Assembly: GCA_029247315.1 (NCBI GenBank)
Contig: JAQWLM010000042.1
Span: forward strand, 6,492 to 70,491
Direction: 5' to 3'
Source of the DNA: AAA164-E04 sp014239995
GTDB taxonomy: Bacteria > Verrucomicrobiota > Verrucomicrobiia > Limisphaerales > AAA164-E04
DNA length: 64,000 nucleotides
Part shown: piece by piece, positions 54,868-63,241 of the stretch
Layout: each line of letters starts with the position of its first letter
How positions within the stretch are numbered: the stretch's first letter is position 1
Notes under the pieces: model-generated
Databases searched by the model: none
Told to the model about the DNA's origin: nothing
What the model saw: the letters and a program-made list of their open reading frames with translations, nothing else
Program-made: the position numbers and the translations under genes

Positions 54868-55444
54868 GCGAGACATCTCTCATCCCATGCCTTGATCGAC
54901 TGGCAGCATGCAAGCATTCTCCCGCCAACTAACTGGCGCACACGACATTCCTTCCGAATGAAAAACCATCGAACCACAAACGAGACGAACAAATCCCTGA
55001 CCAGGATGCCAGGTGTTGAGTGCTGTGTGGTGACGGGTCTTACTGATTCTCTTTGTGAACTCGTGAAATTTAATGGGTGTTTTCATGGTTTGATCGATTG
55101 TGCCCCCCAACGATACTGACTTTTATGCAATTGAATTCAATTGCGGGAAAACAGGTAAGCCTGGCTTGAAGTTGCGCAGGGCAAAGGGTGCTCCTTGTAT
55201 CAGATGGTCGTCCAAGCGAAGCATCTTGCACCACCTTCCCGCTGTGATACGATCTGGGTGCACCCTCCATCCTGGCTCCGAAAGTCATCAATGGGACGGT
55301 GCTCTCAGTGGTGAGGATAACGTTCAAATGTATGGGGTGGCACTCTGCAGTATGTCCTGAAAAAAACTCAAATCAGGTGATGACATGGTAGGCCGAGAAC
55401 CGAAAAATGACTTTTATTTAAACAATCGATCCTGGATGCATTTC
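54868..55444. other. Intergenic region with an 18-bp perfect palindrome
   Basis: About 575 bp between the sialidase-like and HExxH genes. The only clear structure is the perfect palindrome GCAATTGAATTCAATTGC at 55127-55144, a possible operator or a chance AT-rich dyad. No coding sequence, RNA gene or T-rich terminator was recognised. Confidence 0.4.
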
Positions 55445-56476
55445 ATGAAAAAGTATTTCTTCCGTTCTCGATACTTGATTCTTTTTCTCACAACAACCGT
55501 CTTGGGGGATTCCAGCAATCCCCCTGCACCACAACTTAATCTGGAAACAGAAACCGAACCCACTTTTTTCGTATCCAAGGGATTGGACCCGGATGGATCC
55601 CTTGTTCTCAATTACCAGAGGGGACTGAACTACGCGATCGATTATTTTGGCAACTACGGTCCTTTTTATATCTACCTTCTGGGGCCAGGAAATGAATCAG
55701 ACCTCAGGGACATCTACCGAAAAAGGGCTCGAAGTCGGGTGATTCCTGGAAATGCAATCTTCGAGAGGCAACAGATCGAGGCTTTTCTTGACCGTCCTAA
55801 CACCGTCGAGGAGATCAATGCTGCCCTGGTCGGGAAGGCGACGGGGGGACTTACCTGGAGTGCCCCGGAAAAGCGAGTGTATGAAGATGTCACCACCAAT
55901 GCCACGGAACGGGTCAAGGATCCCATAGAAAACACTTGGGGTGCATTGCATGAATACCACCATGTTTTTCAAGTCGCTCACAGTGATTCATACCAAGAGC
56001 GATCCTCAGAGGCCAATCTCAACTCCTGGATGCTGGAAGGCATGGCCACGTATAGCTCTGCCAAATTCATGGAAAGAATGGGTTTAGCGGACTTCAAACA
56101 ATATATGATGGCCCTGCGAGTCTCCGGGGCCAATATTGGTCATCCGGGAATCAATGAGTTTCTGGCAAGAGTTAAAGATTTTCGACTCGACAGCGAGTCC
56201 CACTGGGATCAAGGAAATGCCCCTCAAGTGTATTACATGTTAGGGGCATGGGCTACAGCCTACCTGATTCACCTTCAAGAAATTGATGAAGAAACAGTCC
56301 TCAAGCACTGGTATTTGGACGTTTTAAAGCATGGCAAAACCAGGGCCTTCACTGATCACATGAAACTCACACCGAAGGCATTCTACCTCAAGTTCGATGC
56401 CTTTATCCGCCAGTCGGATGATGAAGTGGTTAGGATTTTCGATTCCAAGCCTGCAAACATTACCATTTGTGAATAG
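55445..56476 (+). CDS. Secreted putative zinc metallopeptidase (HExxH)
   Basis: 343 aa from the ATG at 55445, which begins a signal peptide (MKKYFFRSRYLILFLTTTVL). The zinc motif HExxH occurs at residues 169-173 (LHEYHHVFQ), and a Glu 25 residues after the motif, in SWMLEGMATYSS (Glu198), is placed like the third ligand of gluzincins. The region before it (residues 30-160) has no recognised domain. No exact peptidase family was recognised; comparison with M1/M61-like and DUF-type gluzincins is only by motif. It is probably periplasmic or extracellular. The left repeat of the genomic island starts about 140 bp after its stop. Confidence 0.68.
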   Translation: MKKYFFRSRYLILFLTTTVLGDSSNPPAPQLNLETETEPTFFVSKGLDPDGSLVLNYQRGLNYAIDYFGNYGPFYIYLLGPGNESDLRDIYRKRARSRVIPGNAIFERQQIEAFLDRPNTVEEINAALVGKATGGLTWSAPEKRVYEDVTTNATERVKDPIENTWGALHEYHHVFQVAHSDSYQERSSEANLNSWMLEGMATYSSAKFMERMGLADFKQYMMALRVSGANIGHPGINEFLARVKDFRLDSESHWDQGNAPQVYYMLGAWATAYLIHLQEIDEETVLKHWYLDVLKHGKTRAFTDHMKLTPKAFYLKFDAFIRQSDDEVVRIFDSKPANITICE

Positions 56477-56512
56477 CTGGGGATGTCTCATATTGCCGTA
56501 TCCCTGGGGTGG

Positions 56513-56547
56513 AGCTTACGAGAGCGGATCTACTTGCAACGTAAGCT
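56513..56547. repeat. Inverted repeat near island left edge
   Basis: AGCTTACG (56513-56520) and CGTAAGCT (56540-56547) are perfect 8-bp inverted arms with a 19-bp loop. The element lies between the HExxH gene and the left att-like repeat. There is no following T-run. It may be a terminator-like hairpin or a recombinase arm site. Confidence 0.3.
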
Positions 56548-56613
56548 TGGGCCCATCGAAAGAAACCAGCTGGATTCTTATTCTTCGTGAAGGGGAGGGT
56601 AGTGCGAAAAAAA

Positions 56614-56636
56614 ATGGCTCCAGAGGTTGGACTTGA
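56614..56636. repeat. Left direct repeat of tRNA-Asn 3' end (att-like site)
   Basis: A 23-base sequence identical to 63860-63882, which comprises the last 22 bases of the tRNA-Asn gene (including the CCA) plus one flanking base. It starts ATGGCTCCAGAGGTTGG and ends ACTTGA. Neither side matches beyond these 23 bases. This is the expected product of site-specific integration into the 3' end of a tRNA gene. Confidence 0.72.
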
Positions 56637-56823
56637 TTTATTTACCCCGGTTTTTAGGCCGATTTAGGGATATAATAACCCATATTTTCAGGTCCCTCAA
56701 GCCAACTATGCACGAGCTCGAACCAGCTCGGTTTATCCTGGTAACTGACAGTTAGCCTGACAGTTGAACTTCCACGATACGCCTTGAATGGCCTTTGGTT
56801 ATCCTCCATATTTGCTATGCGAC

Positions 56824-57396
56824 ATGCCTACTTGCTGGATCATTGCTGGCCCGAATGGAGCTGGGAAAACGACCTTCGCCATGGAATTTCTTCCTGGCTT
56901 GGCCGAGTGTTCGCATTTTATTAATGCAGACCTGATCGCTTCCGGCCTCAATCCACTTAATCCGAAGGTTGAGCAAATCACAGCCAGCAGACTATTCTTG
57001 CAGGAAATTCAGGATGCCATCAGCAAAGGAGCTGATTTTGCATTTGAAACAACTCTTTCAGGTAAGTCGAATCTAAGGCTTATCCATAAACTTAGAAATG
57101 ATGGCTGGGATGTGGAACTAATTTATTTGGCCTTGCCATCAGTGGACATGTGCAGGCGCCGCGTTGTTGAGCGAGTAGCCCATGGAGGCCATGATATTCC
57201 TGAACAAGATATCGAACGGAGATATTACCGAAGCCTGTCGAACTTGTTCCAATCTTACTTGGAAGCTGTGACACATGGGAGATGCTTCATGAATCATCTT
57301 TCGGAGCCGGAATTAGTTTTTGGACACACGAATGATGGGATAACAATCATCCACCCAACATATTTTGAACTTCTCCAAAACCAAATGACAAAATGA
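56824..57396 (+). CDS. Zeta-toxin-like P-loop kinase
   Basis: 190 aa from the ATG at 56824; 12 further codons are open upstream. MPTCWIIAGPNGAGKTTFAM carries Walker A. HFINADLIASGLNPLNP and ADFAFETTLSGKSNLRLIHK are typical of the zeta-toxin/chromosomal 'AAA/zeta' family that phosphorylates UDP-sugars or other small substrates, and RRRVVERVAHGGHDIPEQDI is the lid region with Arg residues. It lacks an epsilon-type antitoxin upstream. Instead its stop overlaps by 4 bp a small ORF that is a conserved companion of this branch. Toxicity is not certain for such short members. Confidence 0.82.
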   Translation: MPTCWIIAGPNGAGKTTFAMEFLPGLAECSHFINADLIASGLNPLNPKVEQITASRLFLQEIQDAISKGADFAFETTLSGKSNLRLIHKLRNDGWDVELIYLALPSVDMCRRRVVERVAHGGHDIPEQDIERRYYRSLSNLFQSYLEAVTHGRCFMNHLSEPELVFGHTNDGITIIHPTYFELLQNQMTK

Positions 57397-57605
57397 GTGC
57401 CAAAACCATTACCAATGAAGCCATGCTTGAATGCCTGCGAATGGCGGTTCGAAAAACGCTGGACCGCAAGCGAAGGTTGGGACAGTACGCCGTCGTCTGG
57501 GAGGAAGGGCAGATCAAAGAGCTCAGGTTTTACGAAAAGGATTCCAGAGGAAATACCGGCATCGGAGCCGCCGATTCCTCCGGTATGGATGAAGACAATC
57601 AATGA
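57393..57605 (+). CDS. Small partner of the zeta-toxin-like kinase
   Basis: 70 aa. Its ATG overlaps the toxin stop (ATGA), so translation is coupled. The translation MSAKTITNEAMLECLRMAVR, then KTLDRKRRLGQYAVVWEEGQ, matches what I remember of short proteins encoded right after zeta-like kinases. The N-terminal half is helical and basic, the C-terminal half short beta. It is probably the antitoxin or a regulatory subunit; this is inferred from position only. A shifted frame (57397-57612) is a shadow. Confidence 0.68.
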   Translation: MSAKTITNEAMLECLRMAVRKTLDRKRRLGQYAVVWEEGQIKELRFYEKDSRGNTGIGAADSSGMDEDNQ

Positions 57606-57679
57606 GGACTAATGGTGCTTAGGTCATCAAATGTGAATTCACGTAGCGTGGCTCAGTAAATCTTGTTCAGTTGAGTCGC

Positions 57680-57829
57680 TCAGTCCGCCTGAAAAGCGAA
57701 GAGATTCGAGTGTGTTCTCACGTACAGTATGCCTTCCACGATAGCTGGAGTGGCGTAGACTTTTTCCTTCATTTCGTTTGTTGCCAGAATCTTGGGATTT
57801 GGGCCGAGAGTGAGGACAGTGACCGTGCG
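57680..57829 (-). pseudogene. C-terminal fragment of a PQQ-type beta-propeller gene
   Basis: In a frame different from the enolase-like remnant, 49 codons read RTVTVLTLGPNPKILATNEM, then KEKVYATPAIVEGILYVRTH and end SNLFAFQAD before TGA at 57680. This is the standard last blade of a PQQ-like propeller ('ATPAIADGRLYIRT...LYAF'). No matching N-terminal part precedes it. The fragment abuts the enolase-superfamily remnant at about 57830, so it marks a recombination or deletion junction. Confidence 0.7.
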
Positions 57830-58935
57830 ACAGCCAGTAATGATAGGGGGCCGTCTGCACCACCGGAGCCACCTTCAGCTTGGCTTCCTTTGCCAGGTTC
57901 GCCGTCCGAGCGAGCATGGTCATACCGCCAATGCGGCCTGCATCGGGCGTCAGGACTGTTCCGGCCTTGTTCTTGATGCCTTGGGCGAAGTCTTCGAGCA
58001 CATGATAATCTCCGCCAAAGCCCAGGGGCTGGCTGAACTCCTTGCGAGCCTCACCTTGTTCCGGCAGGTGCCGGAGCGCCATCGGATTTTCGAGCAGGGT
58101 CACTCCGTTCCTTTGGCAATGCAGCGCCAGGTAGGTCATGCCATCCGTGCTCAAGTTCAGGTTGGCGGCGACAACCACATCCATTTCCGTGCCGGCTGCT
58201 TTTTTCGACGCCAACACCAGTCTGCTGATACGCCCCAGCACCTCCTGCGGGTAGCGGTAGGGTGCGCATTCGCCGCGTGCCTTCATCTCATCCTCGATGG
58301 CACCTGCCAGTTCCAACCGGACGGACGTAAAGCCTGCATCCTTGATGCGACGCAACTGTCTGCTGCATTTCGTCGGGAGTGCAGAGGCGGCGCGTGCCGT
58401 CTACTTCCCGGTCTATCGAAATCGATGGACAAATCCGCACCCGGCAGGGACTCTTTTCCTCAGCGAGGTCGAGCAGGGCTGCTTGCAGAGCGATGATCAG
58501 TCCAGGTTTCCCCGGGCCTTTCCACATCGGGCCAAAGCCTTCTCTGGGGAACAGTGCATTAACGCCCAATCCAGTTACGGGTTGGGCATGGAGCAATCGC
58601 TTGGCAGTCTGCTCCATGACGGTGTGACCGACCCCAACGGCCCGCATGGAAGGGTCGGTCAGGAAGATGTTTTTCTTATGTTTTTGTGCGGCATAGCGGT
58701 TCACCAACCGCGCCAGCGTCTCTTCTTCATCCTCGGCGGGTAGACCGAAATCAAGATAATCCCCAAAGCCCGTAGCGCCGCTCTGCGTCGTTAACCGAAT
58801 GACCCGCAACCGTGACTCAGCTGGCGATCCCGGTTCCTTTACGGTCAGCAGGTCCACCGCGACGATTTCGTCCAACTGTGACGCTGCCCCGGCTTCCTAC
58901 AGGTTCAGGATCGAAAGCGTGGGCAACGCCAGAAT
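57830..58935 (-). pseudogene. Decayed mandelate racemase/muconate lactonising enzyme (enolase superfamily) gene
   Basis: The conserved protein can be followed across three lesions. A signal-like segment (LAILALPTLSILNL) is interrupted by two in-frame TAG codons and followed by EAGAASQLDEIVAVDLLTV. The first part continues to CTPDEMQQ, then a frameshift near 58350 moves to LRRIKDAGFTSVRLELAG. The barrel follows with DVVVAANLNLSTDGMTYLA and LTPDAGRIGGMTMLARTANL, and ends at KVAPVVQTAPYHYWLS, where the sequence changes into the PQQ-propeller fragment. It is a pseudogene, probably once the catabolic enzyme of the adjacent sulfatase-transporter unit on the same strand. Confidence 0.75.
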
Positions 58936-58975
58936 GGCCAGCTAAATATCCCATCTTCATTCCTTCGCCCTCATT

Positions 58976-60418
58976 TCAGCGTACATCGGACCAGAGGTTG
59001 GCGTTTTCGTAGGTGTCGCGGATGCGCCATTCGCGGAGGTTGGCGAGGAGTTCGGATTGTTGGCTGGCAGCGAGCGACTGGTTCCAGAGGTTGTTGTTTT
59101 CGTGGGGATCGTTCCGGAGGTCAAAGAGTTGGCCCCAGGGTTCGTCGAGGAAGTGGACGAGCTTCCAGTTCCTGGTGCGGACCATGGTCATGAATCGGCT
59201 GGTGGTGAAGTTGCCGTCCTTGGCTTGTTCGGCATAGACGACTTCGCGGGCGCAAGCGGAATCGTCACCGTTAGGATCCAGCATGGGCATCAGGGTGCGG
59301 GCGGACATGGGTTCGGGTTTCTCGATGCCGGCGAGGTCCATGAGGGTGGGGCCGATATCCATCTGGTGGACCAGGTCGTTGATCTCACGATGCTCGCCAA
59401 AGCGTCCGTCGGGAGCCCAGACGATCATGGGTACGCGGGTGACCTGGTCGTACATGGTCCACTTTTGACTGTGGCCGTGATCGGTCATGCAATCGCCGTG
59501 ATCGGAGGTGAAGACCACGATGGAGTTCCGGAGGTGGTCCTGCTCGTCCAACGCCGTGAGGATCTCGCCGATCTTTTCGTCGATCATGGTGACGTTGGCG
59601 AGGTAGTAGGCGCGCTGGCGGTGGCGTTGTTCCTCGGAGGGGTTGAGGAGGAAATACACGGAGTCGTGGTCGACTTCGGTGTTGTGGATCCTCAATCCTT
59701 TGAGCGGCTCGGGTTGGTTCTCAAGGTCGCTCTCAAGGACGGGGGCGATATCCAGATTCTTGTTCAGGTAGGGTTCGGCGTAGCGCGGGACCGGATCGTA
59801 CGGCGGATGGGGGCCGGGGAAGCCGATCTGGAGGAACAGTGGTTCTGTGGCGGGGTAGTTGCGAATCCAGTCACGGGCCATGTTGCCGACGAAGTTGTCG
59901 GGGTGCATGTCTTCGTTGAGCGTCCATTCGAAGGCCCCGATGCGTTCACGGTAGTCCGGCCATTGACGGTAGAGTTCGCGCTGTTGTTTGACCAATCCAC
60001 GGGCACGAAGCGCTTTGTCCCATTCGTCGTAGAAGTACCGGCCTTCGAGGTAACGATCCTTGTTTTCGACGACATACCGCTGATCAAAACCCATGGGCGC
60101 CAGGAAGGGCCAGGTGTGCATCTTGCCGAGGTTGATGGTCTGGTAGCCACCGCGCTGGAGGTCTTCGATCCAGCCGTGTTGCCAGGGGTCGGCATTCTTC
60201 AAAATGCCGGTGGTGTGCGGGTAGTGGCCAGTAAACAGGCTTGCCCGGGCCGGGGCGCAGGAGGCGGCGGTAATGAAGCAGTTATTGAACACAACACCCT
60301 CGTTATGCAGGCGATCGAGGTTGGGCGTGTCCATGAAGTCGTAGCCAGCAGCGGCAATGGTGTCGAAGCGTTGTTGGTCTGTGATGATGAAGATGATGTT
60401 CGGGCGGTTATCAGACAT
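58976..60418 (-). CDS. Sulfatase (type I, formylglycine-dependent)
   Basis: 480 aa without an evident signal peptide. The N-terminal RPNIIFIITDQQRFDTIAAA carries the metal-binding DQ. The formylglycine motif CAPAR is in TAASCAPARASLFTGHYPHT, followed by the Lys/His of NLGKMHTWPF and metal ligands in VVFTSDHGDCMTDHGHSQKW. The length is normal for bacterial aryl/choline-type sulfatases. The substrate is not readable, but the neighbouring tripartite tricarboxylate transporter, 4 bp upstream, suggests a sulfated organic acid or sugar acid. Base composition is clearly GC-richer than that of the urea cluster. Confidence 0.92.
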   Translation of the reverse strand: MSDNRPNIIFIITDQQRFDTIAAAGYDFMDTPNLDRLHNEGVVFNNCFITAASCAPARASLFTGHYPHTTGILKNADPWQHGWIEDLQRGGYQTINLGKMHTWPFLAPMGFDQRYVVENKDRYLEGRYFYDEWDKALRARGLVKQQRELYRQWPDYRERIGAFEWTLNEDMHPDNFVGNMARDWIRNYPATEPLFLQIGFPGPHPPYDPVPRYAEPYLNKNLDIAPVLESDLENQPEPLKGLRIHNTEVDHDSVYFLLNPSEEQRHRQRAYYLANVTMIDEKIGEILTALDEQDHLRNSIVVFTSDHGDCMTDHGHSQKWTMYDQVTRVPMIVWAPDGRFGEHREINDLVHQMDIGPTLMDLAGIEKPEPMSARTLMPMLDPNGDDSACAREVVYAEQAKDGNFTTSRFMTMVRTRNWKLVHFLDEPWGQLFDLRNDPHENNNLWNQSLAASQQSELLANLREWRIRDTYENANLWSDVR

Positions 60419-60422
60419 AGTT

Positions 60423-61757
60423 TTATGGTAGTGCGACAGTAAAAATGCGGGTAAATACGAATTCGGATCCTAGTCCGGCGATCAGGGCGATCTCGGCCAT
60501 CACGAGCCAACGTCGGCGTTCCCAACTGGAGATGACGGCACCACAAAGAAAGACCATGGCAATGGTGGCGATGGCGAAGGGCACGAGTCGGAGCTGCAGG
60601 AGGAGGACGTAGGCGATGATGATCCCAAAGGTGAGGATGGTGGGCCGATATTGTTGTGTTGCGGCCGCTGTCGGAACCGACTTGTCGACTCTGGACTTGA
60701 TGACAACGACAACCACCAAAGCCAGGGCGATGAGAATGGCGTAGAGGGGGAAATTCGGGAGGTCGGGTTCAGCACGGACGGCGAACTTTTCCATTTTGGA
60801 AACACGATCTTGCAATCGCTGGAGCAAGGTTTCCCCCTTGGTGATTTCAGGGGCGATGGACCATTCGTCCAGGGTTTCACGGACTTCCTTCTGTTCCCAA
60901 GCGGCCAGGAGGGCTTGGGAAAGGGTTTCGGTGATCGCGGGTGGCGTGCCCTTGGGAGCCCACCAGTAGTAGGCATTGTCGGAGGTGACATCGAGACCCT
61001 CCTCCAGACAGTTTCCGATTTGGGGCAAGGCGGGGATCCGCTCGGAAGAGAGGACGGCAAGGGCGCGGATGTTCTTGTCGGGCGGGGTGCCCTCTTCGGC
61101 ACGGAAGGCAAGGTATTCGGCGAGTGAGAATATGCCGGCTTCGAGGTGTCCTCCCAATATGCTGACAAAGCGTTTCTGCCCGCCACCCGCGGTGATGAGG
61201 TTAAACTGCGCGCCGGGATAGGCGGCTTCGAGTTTCATGGCGGTGAAATGCGCGGGCGAACCAATGTTTGCGCCGAAACGGAGCTTCTTGGGCTCCTTCT
61301 TCGCCGCCTCAAGCAGGTCGCGCATAGATTGGTAGGGGGCGTCTTCACGGACGACGACGAGTAGGTTGATGCCCCCAGTCTGCAAGATCGGCTCGAAGGC
61401 TTCGGGGCCGAACGGTACGGAGCCTGAGAGTTTGGCCGTGATGATCGATTCGTGATGGCAAAGAATGCGGTAGCCGTCAGGGCGCGCATCCTTTACATAG
61501 CGGCTACCGATAGTGCCGCTGCCTCCGGATTGGTTGATGACGACAAGGGGCTGAGGGAGAAGCTCGCGCTCGGCGATGGTCTTGGTAAAGAGACGCACGA
61601 AGTTGTCCGTGCCGCCACCTGCGCCGTAAGGCACGACCACGTGGACGGGCTGGGTAGGATAAGTCGAATCGGAACTGGATTGGAACGCTCCGGAAATGCG
61701 CCAGAGCAGGAGCGCGGCAATGAGTGGAATGGTGACGTAGTGCCAGATGCGGTTCAT
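60423..61757 (-). CDS. Tripartite tricarboxylate transporter: TctC binding protein fused to a TctB-like membrane domain
   Basis: 444 aa from the ATG at 61757, overlapping the tctA stop by 4 bp (ATGA). Residues about 1-310 are a TctC (Bug) solute receptor: an N-terminal anchor (TIPLIAALLLWRISGAF), VHVVVPYGAGGGTDNFVRLF, VVINQSGGSGTIGSRYVKDA and KLRFGANIGSPAHFTAMKLE. Residues about 325-444 contain four hydrophobic helices (LYAILIALALVVVVVIKSRV, ILTFGIIIAYVLLLQ...) as in TctB. TctB and TctC are normally separate proteins. The fusion would keep the receptor tethered to the membrane. It forms one transporter with TctA. Confidence 0.85.
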   Translation of the reverse strand: MNRIWHYVTIPLIAALLLWRISGAFQSSSDSTYPTQPVHVVVPYGAGGGTDNFVRLFTKTIAERELLPQPLVVINQSGGSGTIGSRYVKDARPDGYRILCHHESIITAKLSGSVPFGPEAFEPILQTGGINLLVVVREDAPYQSMRDLLEAAKKEPKKLRFGANIGSPAHFTAMKLEAAYPGAQFNLITAGGGQKRFVSILGGHLEAGIFSLAEYLAFRAEEGTPPDKNIRALAVLSSERIPALPQIGNCLEEGLDVTSDNAYYWWAPKGTPPAITETLSQALLAAWEQKEVRETLDEWSIAPEITKGETLLQRLQDRVSKMEKFAVRAEPDLPNFPLYAILIALALVVVVVIKSRVDKSVPTAAATQQYRPTILTFGIIIAYVLLLQLRLVPFAIATIAMVFLCGAVISSWERRRWLVMAEIALIAGLGSEFVFTRIFTVALP

Positions 61758-63241
61758 GAGGCGGCCTCCATGGATTTCTGGCGTCCGCGCACAAGCGGAA
61801 CGACCAGCAGCACGACGGCGAACAACACCAAGGTGAGGGATATCGGGCGTGTGACGATAGGTGTCCAGTCTCCATTGGTGGACATAAGTCCGGCGCTGAG
61901 ATTTTCCTCGGCAATCGGGCCGAGCACGAATGCAATGACGAAGGGAGCGAGCGGGATCCGCCATGATTCTAGCAGGAAGCCGAGACCACCGAAGGCCAAC
62001 ATCACCCAGACATCGAAGAGACGGTTTGAGAGCGCGAAGGAACCAATGACACAGAAGGTCAGGATGACAGGCAACAGGTATTCGCGCGGAATCTCGGCCA
62101 GGCGGGCAAGTAGATGCATGGAGCGCGACATAATCACGACCATGACTATGTTCGCGAGGAACATTGCCCCCATGATGGTGTAGACGATGCCGGGGCTGTC
62201 GCTGAATAGGCGCGGGCCGGGTTGCAGACCATGAATGACGAGTGCCCCGAGAAGGATGGCTTCAACCACGCTGCCCGGCAGCCCCATGGCGATGAGCGGA
62301 ATCAACGCACCGCCGACGGTAGCGTTGTTGGCGGATTCAGCAGCCACGATGCCCGGTTCGTGTCCCTTGCCAAACTCTTCCGGGGTCTTGGACGTGCTCT
62401 TGGCCACCGAGTAGGCGGCAACCGCCCCGATGTTCGCGCCGATGCCGGGAAGCAGTCCGATCCAAGTGCCGATGACCGATGACCGGATCATGGTGGTGAG
62501 ATGTTTTGTGAAATCGGACCACCGCCACTGATGCCTGCGCTCGCAAAGTTGGATGGCCTCGGGCGTGGACTTCATGGCGGCAATGTCCCGCATAATCTGG
62601 TTCACGGCGAATAGGCCAATGAGGACTGGCAGGAGTTGGAACCCGTCGTTGAGTTCCGTGAAGCCGAAGGTCAGCCGGGTCTGCCCCGTTGCTGCAGCAA
62701 TGCCAGGCATGGAGGCCAGGATTCCGAGCATGCCGGCGAGGAGCGACCGGGAGAGGGACTTTCCGCCGATGCTGGCAATGAGGACGAGCGCCGTCAGCAC
62801 GAGTGAGAAATACTCGAAGGGACCGAAGCGGGTGGAGAGTTGCGCGACGGGTTTGGCGAGCAACACAAGAAAGCCCCACGAGATCATGCCGCCGACGAAG
62901 GACGCCATGACGCCGAGGGCCAGGGCGCGTTCGGGTTTTCCCTTCTTGGCCAAGGGATAGCCGTCGAGGGTGGTGATGATGGACGCGGGTGTACCCGGCA
63001 TTCGCAGCAGGGTGGCAGTGATCATGCCTCCGCTTATGGCGCCGACATAGATGCTGATGAGGAGAGTCATCGCATACTGCGGATCCGCGCCATAGGTCAG
63101 CGGAAGTGTCAGGGCGATGAGCATCGTCCCGGTCAAACCGGGAATCGCGCCGACGAAGATCCCCAGGATCGTTCCCAACAACACCAGGGCCAGACCGGTG
63201 GGACTGGCCAACTGCACAAGAGCTTGTTGAAGGGGTTCCAT
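61754..63241 (-). CDS. tctA: Tripartite tricarboxylate transporter, large membrane subunit TctA
   Basis: 495 aa from the ATG at 63241. There are about twelve membrane helices with the TctA signatures ILGIFVGAIPGLTGTMLIAL, MITATLLRMPGTPASIITTL, the segment LPGIGANIGAVAAYSVAKST, and ALIPLIAMGLPGSVVEAILL. It moves small organic acids such as citrate or aromatic or sugar acids using an ion gradient, with the TctC receptor encoded next. The unit tctA-tctCB-sulfatase-(enolase pseudogene) is compact, with overlaps or gaps of only a few bases, so it is one transcript. Confidence 0.93.
   Translation of the reverse strand: MEPLQQALVQLASPTGLALVLLGTILGIFVGAIPGLTGTMLIALTLPLTYGADPQYAMTLLISIYVGAISGGMITATLLRMPGTPASIITTLDGYPLAKKGKPERALALGVMASFVGGMISWGFLVLLAKPVAQLSTRFGPFEYFSLVLTALVLIASIGGKSLSRSLLAGMLGILASMPGIAAATGQTRLTFGFTELNDGFQLLPVLIGLFAVNQIMRDIAAMKSTPEAIQLCERRHQWRWSDFTKHLTTMIRSSVIGTWIGLLPGIGANIGAVAAYSVAKSTSKTPEEFGKGHEPGIVAAESANNATVGGALIPLIAMGLPGSVVEAILLGALVIHGLQPGPRLFSDSPGIVYTIMGAMFLANIVMVVIMSRSMHLLARLAEIPREYLLPVILTFCVIGSFALSNRLFDVWVMLAFGGLGFLLESWRIPLAPFVIAFVLGPIAEENLSAGLMSTNGDWTPIVTRPISLTLVLFAVVLLVVPLVRGRQKSMEAAS

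Noticed and set aside
56513..56547. Rho-independent terminator for the HExxH gene
   Set aside because: The 8-bp stem has a 19-bp loop and no T-run, so it was kept only as an inverted repeat.
57792..58496. 234-aa plus-strand open frame
   Set aside because: It is antisense to the enolase-superfamily remnant and has no recognisable domain.
59057..60442. 461-aa plus-strand open frame opposite the sulfatase
   Set aside because: It is the antisense shadow of a GC-rich gene; its translation is low-complexity Val/Gly-rich and matches no family, whereas the minus strand encodes an intact sulfatase.
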